Shown: positions 1-8,944, numbered from the stretch's first letter. The stretch: DNA of 64,000 nt from Streptomyces sp. AM 4-1-1 (GCF_029167625.1 NZ_CP119145.1:1302001-1366000); one strand, 5' to 3'. The notes: generated from the sequence alone by a model not told the origin. Numbers and translations are program-made.

Positions 1-1767
1 GAGCAGATACGTCTGGAGGAGCACGCCGTAGTCGTTGCCGATCTCGGCGTGGATGCGGAGGGATGCCTCGAAGTCCACGGCCGCCCCGGCCCAATCACCC
101 TGGACCGAGGCCAGTTTGCCCCGGAACTCCAGTGCGGAGGCACGCAGCTTGCGTTCCCGCGCGGGCTGTTCCGCATCCCCGAACAGCTCCGTCGCACGGA
201 CCGCCTGCTCCAGTTCGTCCCGCGCCTCGTCGTACGCCCGCTGCTCCCACAACGGCCGGGCGAGCTGGCAGCGCATCCGCACCAGCGCGGGCAGATGACC
301 GGACCGGAGGGCCGCCGCCGCCCCGGTGCGGAACGAGTCGAGGGTGTCGGCGTAGTGCGGATGGTCGAGGAAGTGCGTCCACAACGGTTCGCACAGGGCC
401 CACGCCTCGGCGTCCATCCCGTGTGCGTGGGCGGTGCGGACACAGCCGTGCAGTGCGAGGCGTTCCGTTTCGAGCCAGCGCAGCGCGTCCGTCTTCGCCG
501 TGAACTCGACGTCGGGCGCCCCGGTGAGCGGCGCGACCCGCTCTGCGAAGGTCATCCGGGGACCCGCGGCCAGCGCGTCGGCCCGCTGCGCCTGGCGTGT
601 GTACCAGCGGACCAGGCGTTCGCGTCCCTCGGCCGCCTCTCCGTCGGACGCTTCCCTGGCGCAGCGGGCGGCGTGGGCCCTGAGCAGTCCGTGCATCCGG
701 GACGGCTGCGTGCCCCTGACCTCCAGCAGGCCCGCCGACTCCAGTTCCTCCAGGGCGTCCTCGGCGGAGTCCGGTCCCGTGCCGAGGAGCGCCGCGGCGA
801 TGTCGGCCGTCACATGCGGGGCCGGGTGCACGGCGAGCAGTCGGTACAGGGTGCGTGCCTCCGGGCTCACATCGCGGTAGGCCGCGTCCCACACCGCTTC
901 GACCACGGGAAGCCCTCTTTCGCGCAGTTCGGCGGTGAGTTCTCCGAGGAGCCGGGGGAGCCTGCGGCGGCGGTGCTTGCGGACCCACTGGGCACCGACC
1001 TGGAGGGCCGCGGGCAGCCCGCCGCAGATCCGGGCCAGCTCGGCGACGGCCTCGGGTTCGGCGTCGAGCCGGGGATCGTCGACGATGCGTCGCAGCAGTC
1101 CCACGGCGTGCTCGTCGGTGAGGGGTCCCAGGGGCAGTTCGAGCGCGGCGCCGCCCTCGATGTCGTACAGCGATCCGTGGCTGACGAGCACGACCACGCT
1201 CGCGGCGGAGGCGGGCAGCAGCGGGACGGCCTCGGCGCCGTACCGGACGTTGTCGAGGACGACGACGAGGCGTTTGTCCCGGGTACGGGTGAGGTACTGC
1301 TTGGCGCGTCCGGCGAAGGACTCCTCCAGCCACGGCGGCCGGACACCGAGCGGTCGCAGCAGTTCACCGAGCGCGTCGGCGATCTCGACCACGCCGTCCC
1401 GCCGCAGATCGTCGAGGTCGACGTAGAGGACACCGTCGGGGCAGCGGTCCCGCAAGGAGCGGGCGAGGCGGAAGGCGAGCGTCGTCTTGCCCACTCCGCC
1501 GATGCCCCGGAGGGAGACCACGAGCGGTCCCGAGCCGCCGCCCGGCCGGTCGGCCACGGCCCGCAGGACCCGGCTCTGCTCCTCCTGACGGTCCTCGAAG
1601 TGGTTTATCTCCGGGGGGACCTGATAGGGCGTCACCTGGGTCTCGGTCGTCGTGGTCCCGGCCGTCGCCATGTGCACATGGTGGTGCAACTCGCCGATGT
1701 GTCCCGCCTGGACGACCGTGTCGATCCGGGCCTGCCCACTGACCGTGTTCCGCGTCTCGTCGCCCAC
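1..1767 (-). CDS. NB-ARC/TPR (NLR-like, STAND) ATPase, 3' end cut by window edge
   Basis: The 589 visible codons run from a GTG start and remain open at the window edge. A short N-terminal tract (residues 7-32) holds N-T-V-S-G-Q-A-R-I then VVQAG and GELHHHVH. It is followed by an NB-ARC ATPase with Walker [10 protein letters not shown] (Lys94), a kinase-2 stretch LVVVLDNV and a GGLPAAL motif. After that come helical repeats of TPR type ([13 protein letters not shown], then repeated A/L-rich helices). This order, a short amyloid-like motif before an NB-ARC switch and a repeat sensor, is that of bacterial NLR-like proteins. The usual model is ATP-dependent oligomerisation on ligand binding. No DNA-binding domain is visible, so a SARP-type regulator is less likely. 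A purine-rich GGGGAGG lies about 20 bases before the start, which is far. The next possible start is an ATG at residue 33, which would remove the motif. Confidence 0.8.
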   Translation of the reverse strand, partial: MGDETRNTVSGQARIDTVVQAGHIGELHHHVHMATAGTTTTETQVTPYQVPPEINHFEDRQEEQSRVLRAVADRPGGGSGPLVVSLRGIGGVGKTTLAFRLARSLRDRCPDGVLYVDLDDLRRDGVVEIADALGELLRPLGVRPPWLEESFAGRAKQYLTRTRDKRLVVVLDNVRYGAEAVPLLPASAASVVVLVSHGSLYDIEGGAALELPLGPLTDEHAVGLLRRIVDDPRLDAEPEAVAELARICGGLPAALQVGAQWVRKHRRRRLPRLLGELTAELRERGLPVVEAVWDAAYRDVSPEARTLYRLLAVHPAPHVTADIAAALLGTGPDSAEDALEELESAGLLEVRGTQPSRMHGLLRAHAARCAREASDGEAAEGRERLVRWYTRQAQRADALAAGPRMTFAERVAPLTGAPDVEFTAKTDALRWLETERLALHGCVRTAHAHGMDAEAWALCEPLWTHFLDHPHYADTLDSFRTGAAAALRSGHLPALVRMRCQLARPLWEQRAYDEARDELEQAVRATELFGDAEQPARERKLRASALEFRGKLASVQGDWAGAAVDFEASLRIHAEIGNDYGVLLQTYLL

Positions 1768-1808
1768 GGCGCAACTCTAACGACCTCCCCCACGAGAGGG
1801 AGCGGCTT

Positions 1809-1974
1809 CGGCCGATCCGGGACCTCGGCCGATCCGGGACACCTCCCCGCCCTGGTCCTCGGCGTCCTGGTCCTCCCCGCCCTGGTCCTCCCCGCCCTGG
1901 TCCTCGGCCGGTGGGCCGGGTCCCCCGGTCCGGGCCCTCCCCCGGTCCGGGCCCTCCCCCGGTCCGGGAGCCTC
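1809..1974. repeat. Intergenic minisatellites: 17-bp x2, 15-bp x4, 17-bp x3
   Basis: The spacer between the NLR-like gene and the SWIM gene (1768-2037) is built of short direct repeats. A 17-bp unit starting CGGCCGATCCGGGAC occurs at 1809 and 1826. A 15-bp unit CTCCCCGCCCTGGTC occurs at 1843, 1858 (variant), 1873 and 1888. A 17-bp unit CCCGGTCCGGGCCCTCC occurs at 1924, 1941 and, degenerate, 1958. No gene is supported here. The tract lies upstream of the NLR-like gene's neighbours and downstream of the SWIM gene's stop, so it may form GC-rich structures that end transcription. That role is inference. Confidence 0.85.
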
Positions 1975-2037
1975 GGCGGTCCGGGGGCCTCAGGCGGCCT
2001 GGACCCCGGTCGGCGATCCGGAGGCATCAGGTCCGGT

Positions 2038-3345
2038 TCATCCGCCGTACAGGGCGGTCAGTGCCTCGACCGGGTCCGGATCGGGGGAGGCGCGCGGCCA
2101 CCAGTCGTCCTCGCCGGGATCGGACTCGTAGCCGTACCAGCGGCCGTCGTGGCCGAAGCGCAGCTGGAGCGTCCCGCCGGGGTGGGTGAGGTGGTTGCGC
2201 CAGGGCTGGAAGCGGGGGAAGTCGGCGGCGGCGAGCAGCGGCCGGGCACGGTCGAAGGGGCCGGCAGGCGGGTCCCAGGGGTCTTCCAGTACGGCGAGTC
2301 CTTCGGCGCCGCCCTGTCGCCAGGCGGCGACGGCACGGGCCAGGTCGGTGGGGTTGCGGCCGGTGGCGAACGCCAGTTCGCGGTAGAGGGCGCGGGTGGT
2401 GGCGGTGAGCCCCGCGGTGGGGCGGGCCGCGGCCAGGCGGACGGCGTCCTGCCAGACGTTCAGCCCGGCGAGGGGATCGGTCCCGGTGGCCAGCATCGTC
2501 CGGGCACGGACCGCCGCGTCCATGGCCAGGTGGTCCAGGGAGAGCGGGGCGCGGGCACCGGGCGGGTCCGGGTACGAGGGCGGCTGACCGGGGTGGGCGG
2601 GCACCGGAAGGGGTGCGGGGAGCGGGGGGAGGAAGCGCCCGGCCAGTGCCTCGGCGGCCGGGACGGAGGGCGTCTCGGGGGCGGCGGGACGCTCGCGGGC
2701 GGAGTGCGCCGCGTTGCGGCGGCCCAGCTCGTCCAGGAGTTCGCGCTCGCCCCGGCCCCGTATCAGCAGCAGCACGAACGGATCGGTGTCGAGCAGCCGG
2801 GCCGTCTGGTAGCAGAGTGCGGCGACGTGTTTGCAGGGGCGGCCCCGGTCGGGGCAGGAACAGACCGGATCGAGGTCGTCGGGGGCGGGCAGCAGTTTGA
2901 TGCCGGTCTCGGCGGCCGTGTCGACGAGGGAGTGCGGCATCTCCTTGCCGAGCAGGGCGGCGAGGTGACCGGGCCGGGTGGCGACCGCGTCGAGGAAGGT
3001 GTCCCAGTCGTCGTCGGAGAGGACCCGCAGGCTCAGCTCCGCCCGGTACGGCCGAGGGCGGCTGCCGTGCACGTACGCGACGACCCGGCCGGGGGTCACG
3101 GTGACGGCGGCGACGTGGCCCTCGTCGGCGTATCCCCGGCCCCGGTCGAGACGGCCCTCGTCCATGGAGAGCGTTTCGAGCGCCGTCACCCAGGCCCGTC
3201 CCCACCAGCTGTCCGCGAAGGGCCCGTCAGCGCCCGGTGCGCGCGGGGGTACGGCCTCGAAGGTGCGCCGCAGGTCGTCGGGGCCCGGCCGGGAGCGGGC
3301 GGACGGCTGCTGAGTACCGCTGCGGGGCTGGGCGCGGGGACTCAT
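2038..3345 (-). CDS. SWIM zinc-finger protein
   Basis: This 435-residue protein has a central SWIM zinc finger: CSCPDRGRPCKH, i.e. C-x-C-x6-C-x-H, followed by AALCYQ. Upstream is a conserved block of the type seen in actinobacterial SWIM proteins (FADSWWGRAWVTALE). The C-terminal half is Pro/Ala-rich and ends in a Trp/Tyr-rich tail (WYGYESDPGEDDWWP). SWIM fingers bind nucleic acid or protein partners. The ATG overlaps the stop of the upstream SNF2 helicase gene as ATGA, which points to translational coupling and a shared complex. In many actinobacteria a SWIM protein and a SNF2 ATPase are neighbours. The biochemical role is unknown; repair or chromosome remodelling is a guess. Confidence 0.85.
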   Translation of the reverse strand: MSPRAQPRSGTQQPSARSRPGPDDLRRTFEAVPPRAPGADGPFADSWWGRAWVTALETLSMDEGRLDRGRGYADEGHVAAVTVTPGRVVAYVHGSRPRPYRAELSLRVLSDDDWDTFLDAVATRPGHLAALLGKEMPHSLVDTAAETGIKLLPAPDDLDPVCSCPDRGRPCKHVAALCYQTARLLDTDPFVLLLIRGRGERELLDELGRRNAAHSARERPAAPETPSVPAAEALAGRFLPPLPAPLPVPAHPGQPPSYPDPPGARAPLSLDHLAMDAAVRARTMLATGTDPLAGLNVWQDAVRLAAARPTAGLTATTRALYRELAFATGRNPTDLARAVAAWRQGGAEGLAVLEDPWDPPAGPFDRARPLLAAADFPRFQPWRNHLTHPGGTLQLRFGHDGRWYGYESDPGEDDWWPRASPDPDPVEALTALYGG

Positions 3346-6293
3346 GACGGCCTCCGGAGCGAGACGAGGTCGGCCAGGTCGTGGTCGCTGAGTTCGGTCA
3401 GGGCCGTCTCACCGGAGCCGAGCACCGCGTCGGCCAGGACCCGCTTGGACTCCAGCAGTTCCGCGATCCGGTCCTCGACCGTGCCCTCCGCGATCAGCCG
3501 GTGGACCTGCACGGGCTGGGTCTGGCCGATGCGGTAGGCGCGGTCGGTGGCCTGCTCCTCGACCGCGGGGTTCCACCAGCGGTCGTAGTGGATGACGTGC
3601 GCGGCCCGGGTGAGGTTCAGTCCGGTCCCGGCCGCCTTGAGGGAGAGCAGGAAGACCGGCGTCTCACCGGCCTGGAAGCGGTCCACCATGCGTTCCCGTT
3701 CGGCCACCGGGGTGCCGCCGTGCAGGAGCTGGGACGGGACGGCGCGGGCGGTGAGGTGTGCGGAGAGGATGCGGGCCATCGTCACGTACTGGGTGAAGAT
3801 CAGGACCGAGCCCTCCTCCGCGAGGATGGCGTCGAGGAGTTCGTCGAGCAGGGCGAGCTTGCCGGACCGCCCGTCGAGGCGGGTCGGTTCCTCCTTCAGG
3901 TACTGCGCGGGGTGGTTGCAGATCTGTTTGAGCGAGGCCAGCAGCTTCATGATCAGTCCTCGGCGGGCGATGCCTTCGGACGCCTCGATGTACGCCATGG
4001 TCTCGCGCACCGCGGCCTCGTACAGCGTGGCCTGTTCCCGGGTGAGGGAGACGGGGTGGTCGGTCTCCGTCTTGGGCGGCAGCTCGGGGGCGATGCCCGG
4101 ATCGGACTTCTTGCGCCGCAGGAGGAACGGCCGGACCAGCCGGGAGAGCCGTTCGACCGCCTCGTCGTTGCCGAGACCGGCCGCCGTGCCGGTGTTCTCG
4201 ACGATGCGGGCGTGGCGGGACCGGAACGCCTTGAGCGGGCCGAGCAGACCGGGCGTCGTCCAGTCGAGCAGCGCCCACAGCTCGGAGAGGTTGTTCTCGA
4301 CGGGGGTACCGGTGAGGGCGACCCTGGCGGGGGACGGGATGGTGCGCAGCGCCTTCGCCGTGGAGGAGTGCGGATTCTTCACGTGCTGCGCCTCGTCCGC
4401 GACGACCAGGCCCCAGCCGTGCTCGGCGAGCTGCGCCGCGCTCGACCTCATCGTGCCGTAGGTGGTGAGGACGAAGCCGCCGTCCGGGCCGGCCAGGGTG
4501 CGGTCGGCGCCGTGGAACCGGCGTACGGGCACCCCGGGGGCGAAGCGGTTGATCTCCCGGTGCCAGTTGCCGAGCAGGGAGGCGGGGCAGACCACCAGGG
4601 TCGGCGCGGTGTGCGCGCGACGCAGGTGGAGCGCGATGACCGTGATCGTCTTGCCGAGGCCCATGTCGTCGGCGAGGCAGCCGCCGAGTCCGAGCGAGGT
4701 CATCCGGTCCAGCCAGGCCAGACCGCGCAGCTGGTAGTCCCGCAGGGTGGCGTGGAGGCCGGGCGGCGGGGCGATCGTGTCGTCGTCCGTGAGGATGCGT
4801 TCGCGGAGGGCGGCGAGGGCGCCGACCGGCACCGCCTCGACCTCTTCCCCGTCGACCTCGGCGGTGCCGGTGAGGGCGACCGCGAGAGCGTCCACGGGGT
4901 CCAGCAGGCCGAGTTCACGCTTGCGCGCCTTGCGTACGAGAGCGGGGTCGACGACGACCCACTGGTCCCGCAGCCGGACGACCGGGCGGTGCGCCTCCGC
5001 CAGGGTGTCCATCTCCGCCTCGGTGAGCCGGTCCTCGCCGAGGGACAGCTGCCAGTTGAAGGCGAACAGCTGCTCGGCGTCGAAGAACGAGGTGCCGTCG
5101 GTGGCCGATCCGGGGGCCGGGCGCACGACGGCGGTGGCGGTGAGCGAGCGGGCCAGCTCCCTCGGCCAGTGCACGGCGACCCCGGCCGACGCCAGCCGGG
5201 CCCCGGCGTCGCCCAGCAACTCGTACAGCTCGTCCTCGCTGAGCGGGAGGACGTCGGGAACCGGCTGCTCCAGCAGCCGCTCCAGCGGGCTCCAGACCCG
5301 GGCGGCCCGGCGCAGTGACAGTGCGGCGTCGACCCCCGCCCGGGGGCCGAACGGGTCCCCCGCCCCGCCGTCCCGGAGTTCGGCGGCATCGACCACATGG
5401 GTCGGATCGGCGAGGCTGTGCACCTGCACGACGGCAGCGGCGGCATGCCGGGCCCCACGGTCGCCGGACGGTCCCGCGTGGGCGTGACCGGACCCGCCGG
5501 ACCGGGTGGACGCGTCGGGCACCTCCGAGGCGTCGTCGGACATGTCCGAGGCGTCGAAGAGGTCGTACGCCGAGAGGTCCAGCCGGAGCGACACCCGCAC
5601 CCCGGCGTCCAGTCCGGCTGCGACCTCCACGGCCCATTCGCGGGCCCCCGGCAGATGCTGCGCCTCGCGGGCGGCGTACGGAGCGCCCATCGCATGGGGG
5701 GCGGCCGGGGTGCGGGGCAGTGTGTCGGCCACCGCGTCGAGGAAGGAACCGAGCAGCGCCTCGGGCTCGGGGACCCGGAGCGGTGTGTGGTCCGGCAACG
5801 GGACGGCGTGGCCCTCGGGAGGCAGGGCGGCGGCGATGGCCCGCAGATGGGCCACGTCCTCCGCGTCCCGTGGCCCGGCCCGCCAGGCGTCGTGGTCGTC
5901 GGCCGTCAGTCCGGGCAGCAGCCTGCCCCGCGCCACGAGGTTGAGGGCGTGCAGGGTGGCGGCGCCCAGGCACCGGGTGGCGGGGTGCGCCGTCGCCCGG
6001 TGCCTGGCACGGGCCAGCAACGGCACGGCCTCGGCGACCGGCAGCAGCACGGCGGAGACCGTACGACGACGGACGCCGTCCGTACCGTGCCGGCGGACGA
6101 CCGTGAGCTCACCGGTCCGGCCGGGACCCTCGACACCTTCCGGACTCCCCTGCCCCTCACGGCTGCCCAGGTCCTCCGGGTCCCAGAAGGCGACCTGCCC
6201 GTCCCTCGGCAGCCTCGCGGGCAGGAACACCGCCGCGCGGCGCATGAGGCGGCCGTCGGCGATGTCCCGCGGGTCCTGCTGTGCCACGGCCAT
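3342..6293 (-). CDS. SNF2-family DEAD/DEAH-box helicase
   Basis: A 983-residue SNF2/RapA-type ATPase. The ATPase core is in the C-terminal half: Walker A DMGLGKT, DEAQ box in VVADEAQHVKNP, motif III LTGTPVENNLSELW. The helicase-C lobe has LLHGGTPVAERERMV, then KAAGTGLNLTRA and the motif VI region DRAYRIGQTQPVQVHR. The N-terminal half is the SNF2-associated region of bacterial homologues. The start is an ATG with GGGGAGG nine bases upstream; an upstream in-frame extension reaches back through the slipin gene and is not real. The stop overlaps the SWIM start by four bases. Such enzymes translocate on double-stranded DNA and displace bound proteins; the target here is unknown. Confidence 0.92.
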   Translation of the reverse strand: MAVAQQDPRDIADGRLMRRAAVFLPARLPRDGQVAFWDPEDLGSREGQGSPEGVEGPGRTGELTVVRRHGTDGVRRRTVSAVLLPVAEAVPLLARARHRATAHPATRCLGAATLHALNLVARGRLLPGLTADDHDAWRAGPRDAEDVAHLRAIAAALPPEGHAVPLPDHTPLRVPEPEALLGSFLDAVADTLPRTPAAPHAMGAPYAAREAQHLPGAREWAVEVAAGLDAGVRVSLRLDLSAYDLFDASDMSDDASEVPDASTRSGGSGHAHAGPSGDRGARHAAAAVVQVHSLADPTHVVDAAELRDGGAGDPFGPRAGVDAALSLRRAARVWSPLERLLEQPVPDVLPLSEDELYELLGDAGARLASAGVAVHWPRELARSLTATAVVRPAPGSATDGTSFFDAEQLFAFNWQLSLGEDRLTEAEMDTLAEAHRPVVRLRDQWVVVDPALVRKARKRELGLLDPVDALAVALTGTAEVDGEEVEAVPVGALAALRERILTDDDTIAPPPGLHATLRDYQLRGLAWLDRMTSLGLGGCLADDMGLGKTITVIALHLRRAHTAPTLVVCPASLLGNWHREINRFAPGVPVRRFHGADRTLAGPDGGFVLTTYGTMRSSAAQLAEHGWGLVVADEAQHVKNPHSSTAKALRTIPSPARVALTGTPVENNLSELWALLDWTTPGLLGPLKAFRSRHARIVENTGTAAGLGNDEAVERLSRLVRPFLLRRKKSDPGIAPELPPKTETDHPVSLTREQATLYEAAVRETMAYIEASEGIARRGLIMKLLASLKQICNHPAQYLKEEPTRLDGRSGKLALLDELLDAILAEEGSVLIFTQYVTMARILSAHLTARAVPSQLLHGGTPVAERERMVDRFQAGETPVFLLSLKAAGTGLNLTRAAHVIHYDRWWNPAVEEQATDRAYRIGQTQPVQVHRLIAEGTVEDRIAELLESKRVLADAVLGSGETALTELSDHDLADLVSLRRPS

Positions 6294-6371
6294 CGTCCCC
6301 TCCCCGCCTTCGCGGACTCGTCCCGCTCGCTGATTCCCGGTTCCTTCTGTTTCCTTCTGGTTCGCGAGTCT

Positions 6372-6535
6372 AAGGGCTGTCCCGCAGTCCCTGGTGGGCG
6401 TGCGACGACAGCTACGGCGCCTCGCGGCGTTGTGGGAACGTCCCCGTACATCCAGTACGCGGACGCTCCTCCGCCTTGCGACGCACCGCATCCGACGCCG
6501 CACGCTGATCCACCACGGATCGCGGGACAGCCCTT
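6372..6535. repeat. 164-bp intergenic element bounded by inverted repeats (MITE-like)
   Basis: The spacer at 6294-6604 holds an element with a perfect 14-bp inverted terminal repeat: AAGGGCTGTCCCGC at 6372-6385 and its complement at 6522-6535. Pairing continues imperfectly inward to about 27 bp. The interior has no credible gene. I recall near-identical GGGCTGTCCCG-bounded sequences between genes in other Streptomyces, so this looks like one copy of a dispersed family, either a non-autonomous mobile element or a recurrent transcription-end structure. It sits after the slipin stop and before the SNF2 start, both on the minus strand, so transcription leaving the slipin gene would read through it as one large hairpin. 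Confidence 0.75.
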
Positions 6536-6604
6536 GGGCGGGAGGTCCGACAACCGGCCCCGGCGCGGTGTTCCCGCAGCTCAGGGCCGGTGGAGGAGAA
6601 GCGG

Positions 6605-7573
6605 TCAGTGACTGGTCAGATGCCTGTCGGCCGAGGCGGCCCCAGCCGGGCGACCGGGGCCGGAATCCGCCTCGGAGTCGGCGCCGGCGCGAGAGTCCGG
6701 GCCGGGGGCGGGGCCGGGCGCCGGCTCCGCCGCGGAGGCATCGCCGGAGGTACCCGCCCGCGACGGCACCGCCTCCTGTCCCGGTGCCTCCGCCCGCTCG
6801 GGAGATCCCGACGGCAGCTGCGCCCGCTCCAGGAACCGCAGCAGTTCCACCGGGAAGGGCAGCACCAGCGTGGAGTTCTTCTCCGCGGCGACCGCCACCA
6901 TCGTCTGCAACAGCCGCAGCTGGAGAGCGGCCGGCTGGGTGGACATCTGTTCCGCGGCCCCGGCGAGCTTCTTGGACGCCTGCAGTTCGGCGTCCGCGTT
7001 GATCACCCGGGCACGCCGTTCCCGGTCCGCCTCGGCCTGCCGCGCCATGGAACGCTTCATCGACTCCGGCAGCGAGACGTCCTTGATCTCCACCCGGTCG
7101 ATCTGCACGCCCCACCCCACCGCCGGGCTGTCGATCATCAATTCGAGTCCCTGGTTGAGCTTCTCCCGGTTGGAGAGCAGGTCGTCCAGGTCGCTCTTGC
7201 CGATGATCGAGCGCAGCGAGGTCTGCGCCATCTGGGACACCGCGAAGCCGTAGTCCTCCACCTCTATGACCGCACTCGCCGGGTCGACGACCTTGAAGTA
7301 GATGACGGCGTCCACCCGCACCGTCACGTTGTCGCGCGTGATCCCGTCCTGCGCGGGGACGGGCATCGTCACGACCTGCATGTTGACCTTGTGCAGCCGG
7401 TCGACTCCGGGAACCACCATGGTGAATCCCGGCCCGCGCACCCCGCGGCGGAGCCGGCCGAACCGCAGGACCACACCCCGTTCGTACTGTTTGACGATTC
7501 TCGCCGCAGCCGCTGTGCAGAGCAGGCCGACGCCGATCAGCGCCGCCACCACGATCACCAGCACCAGACCCAT
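6605..7573 (-). CDS. Slipin/stomatin-type SPFH-domain membrane protein
   Basis: A 322-residue protein with one N-terminal membrane helix (MGLVLVIVVAALIGVGLLC) and then an SPFH/band-7 domain: QYERGVVLRFGRL, GPGFTMVVPGVDRL, and TVRVDAVIYFKVVDP. The following coiled coil contains the family stretch SMARQAEADRERRARVI. About 70 Pro/Ala/Gly/Ser-rich residues form a disordered tail. Slipins oligomerise into rings on the inner face of the membrane and organise microdomains or modulate partner proteases. The usual NfeD/protease partner is not next to it. The start is the ATG at 7573, with AGGGGA six bases upstream; a longer frame adds 15 residues lacking family resemblance. Confidence 0.9.
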   Translation of the reverse strand: MGLVLVIVVAALIGVGLLCTAAAARIVKQYERGVVLRFGRLRRGVRGPGFTMVVPGVDRLHKVNMQVVTMPVPAQDGITRDNVTVRVDAVIYFKVVDPASAVIEVEDYGFAVSQMAQTSLRSIIGKSDLDDLLSNREKLNQGLELMIDSPAVGWGVQIDRVEIKDVSLPESMKRSMARQAEADRERRARVINADAELQASKKLAGAAEQMSTQPAALQLRLLQTMVAVAAEKNSTLVLPFPVELLRFLERAQLPSGSPERAEAPGQEAVPSRAGTSGDASAAEPAPGPAPGPDSRAGADSEADSGPGRPAGAASADRHLTSH

Positions 7574-7834
7574 CACGATCCCCTGACATCCGTCGACATC
7601 CGGGACATCACATGACATCCGCGAGCGCCTTCACCAAGGCGCCAATACCACGGTATGCCCGATATGGGCAATGGTCGAACGGCCGACGGCGCGCCCCTGC
7701 CCGACACGTCCCCCGTACGCCGCGCGGCGTACGCCCACCCGGCCGCCCACGGGATGCCGGTGATCCGCCGAGCGGGCAGGGTGGCCAGCGTCAGCACGCC
7801 CCCGTGGCCGGACGAGACAGACGAGGACCCGCCC

Positions 7835-8179
7835 ATGTCCGTGACCGATCGCCGTCACCGCCGTCTCGGTATCGCAGCCGGCTCGACGCTACTGACCCTG
7901 GCCCTCGCGGGCTGTTCCGGCCTCGGACGCAACGCGGTCGGACCGATCATCTACAAGACCGACCAGGACAAGGTCATCCAGGTCGACAGCCCGTCCGTCC
8001 GGGGATGCCACCGTCTGGACCCCGGTGCCACGGAGGTCACCAACGGCACCCTGGTCGACGTCATCCTGTACACCACACCCGACTGCTCGGGACGGGGAGT
8101 GGCCTATGTGGCCACCACCCTCACCGACAACAACGCGCACAACGACCCGCTGTGGCGCAGCTACACCATCGTCCACTGA
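7835..8179 (+). CDS. Small secreted lipoprotein, function unknown
   Basis: A 114-residue protein with a lipoprotein signal: basic start MSVTDRRHRRLG, hydrophobic core, and lipobox LALAGC, giving a lipid-anchored Cys. The mature part has a core found in small streptomycete lipoproteins (VIQVDSPSVRGCHRL, then TNGTLVDVILYTTPDCSG) with two further Cys that could form a disulfide. The ATG has a GAGGA nine bases upstream. A longer in-frame start at 7655 would bury the signal peptide. It is divergent from the slipin gene. The 260-bp spacer includes a small palindrome, TGCCC-GATAT-GGGCA at 7656-7670, which could be an operator. I do not recognise a specific function. Confidence 0.75.
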   Translation: MSVTDRRHRRLGIAAGSTLLTLALAGCSGLGRNAVGPIIYKTDQDKVIQVDSPSVRGCHRLDPGATEVTNGTLVDVILYTTPDCSGRGVAYVATTLTDNNAHNDPLWRSYTIVH

Positions 8180-8268
8180 CGCTCCGCACCGTCCGTCGAG
8201 CAGGCGACCCCGTCACACGCTCGGCGGACGCCCAGGGACCGGCGGCGTCATGCGCCGGACAGGGGCCA

Positions 8269-8724
8269 CTACGCGTCGGACACGGCCTGGCCCTGGCCGC
8301 CGATGTGCAGCGAGCCGACGTCCCCCGCCTGGATCACCGGCCCACCGACCCGGGCGTTGCCACCGACCGAGTTGTGCACGTCCCCGGTCCGGCGGGCCGG
8401 ACCGCTCTCCTCCAGCTCCGCCAGGACGGACCGGAGCCGGGCCGCCGCCGATGGATCGGCGGCGAGCCTGCGGCGCAGCCGCGTACGCCACTCCGCTTCG
8501 ACGTCCCTGGCCAGCTCGTCGTCACCGCTGTCCCGCGCCGAGGAGAGCTCACCGCGAGCGGTCTCCAACTCCCCCGCCACGGCTTCCTCTTCCTCCGGCG
8601 TGGCATCACCACGCGTGAAGAGCGAGACCAGCCGGTCACGGGCGTGCGCCCAGCCGTCCGTCACCATCTGATGGACGAGCACCGAGGCCCCCGATGCCGC
8701 CAGCGCCACCAACTCCGCTTCCAC
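8269..8724 (-). CDS. Small helical protein with C-terminal amyloid-like (RHIM-like) motif
   Basis: A 151-residue protein starting at GTG with GAGGGG nine bases upstream; an earlier ATG adds a low-complexity leader. The N-terminal 35 residues form a hydrophobic, Gly/Ser/Ala-rich helix (ELVALAASGASVLVHQMVTD) followed by a charged helical region (GELETARGELSSARD and LRRRLAADPSAAARLRSVL). The last 34 residues hold N-S-V-G-G-N-A-R-V, then VIQAGDVGSLHIGG. The tail matches residues 7-28 of the NLR-like protein at 12 of about 22 positions, allowing a one-residue gap. The layout (membrane-active or executioner-like helical head, amyloid-like tail) is that of effectors that pair with NLRs. This role is inference. 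It could instead be a structural protein of unknown use. Confidence 0.7.
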   Translation of the reverse strand: MEAELVALAASGASVLVHQMVTDGWAHARDRLVSLFTRGDATPEEEEAVAGELETARGELSSARDSGDDELARDVEAEWRTRLRRRLAADPSAAARLRSVLAELEESGPARRTGDVHNSVGGNARVGGPVIQAGDVGSLHIGGQGQAVSDA

Positions 8725-8944
8725 CGCGACCGTCCCCTCGTCGACCGTGCCGCTGTGCGTACCACGGTATCCGCCGCCACCGGCAGAGTCCCCGGTTCCG
8801 GCGGATCTCTCCGGTACGAGGACGAGCCGGCCCGGGCCAAGGACGAGGACGGGGACGGGGACGGCCGGCAACAGCACCGGCCGGCCCCGTACCACCGCGG
8901 GAACGACGCGAGGAGGTACGGAGAACCGCCCCGTCCCCGAGGCG

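Noticed and set aside
1..1767. SARP/AfsR-type antibiotic regulator
   Set aside because: AfsR-like proteins have an N-terminal winged-helix and BTAD domain before NB-ARC. Here only a 32-residue motif precedes the ATPase.
49..3537. Very long plus-strand reading frame
   Set aside because: It is the antisense shadow of the NLR-like and SWIM genes, which carry clear family motifs on the minus strand. Similar plus-strand shadows at 36.9-38.8 and 41.7-43.4 kb were rejected for the same reason.
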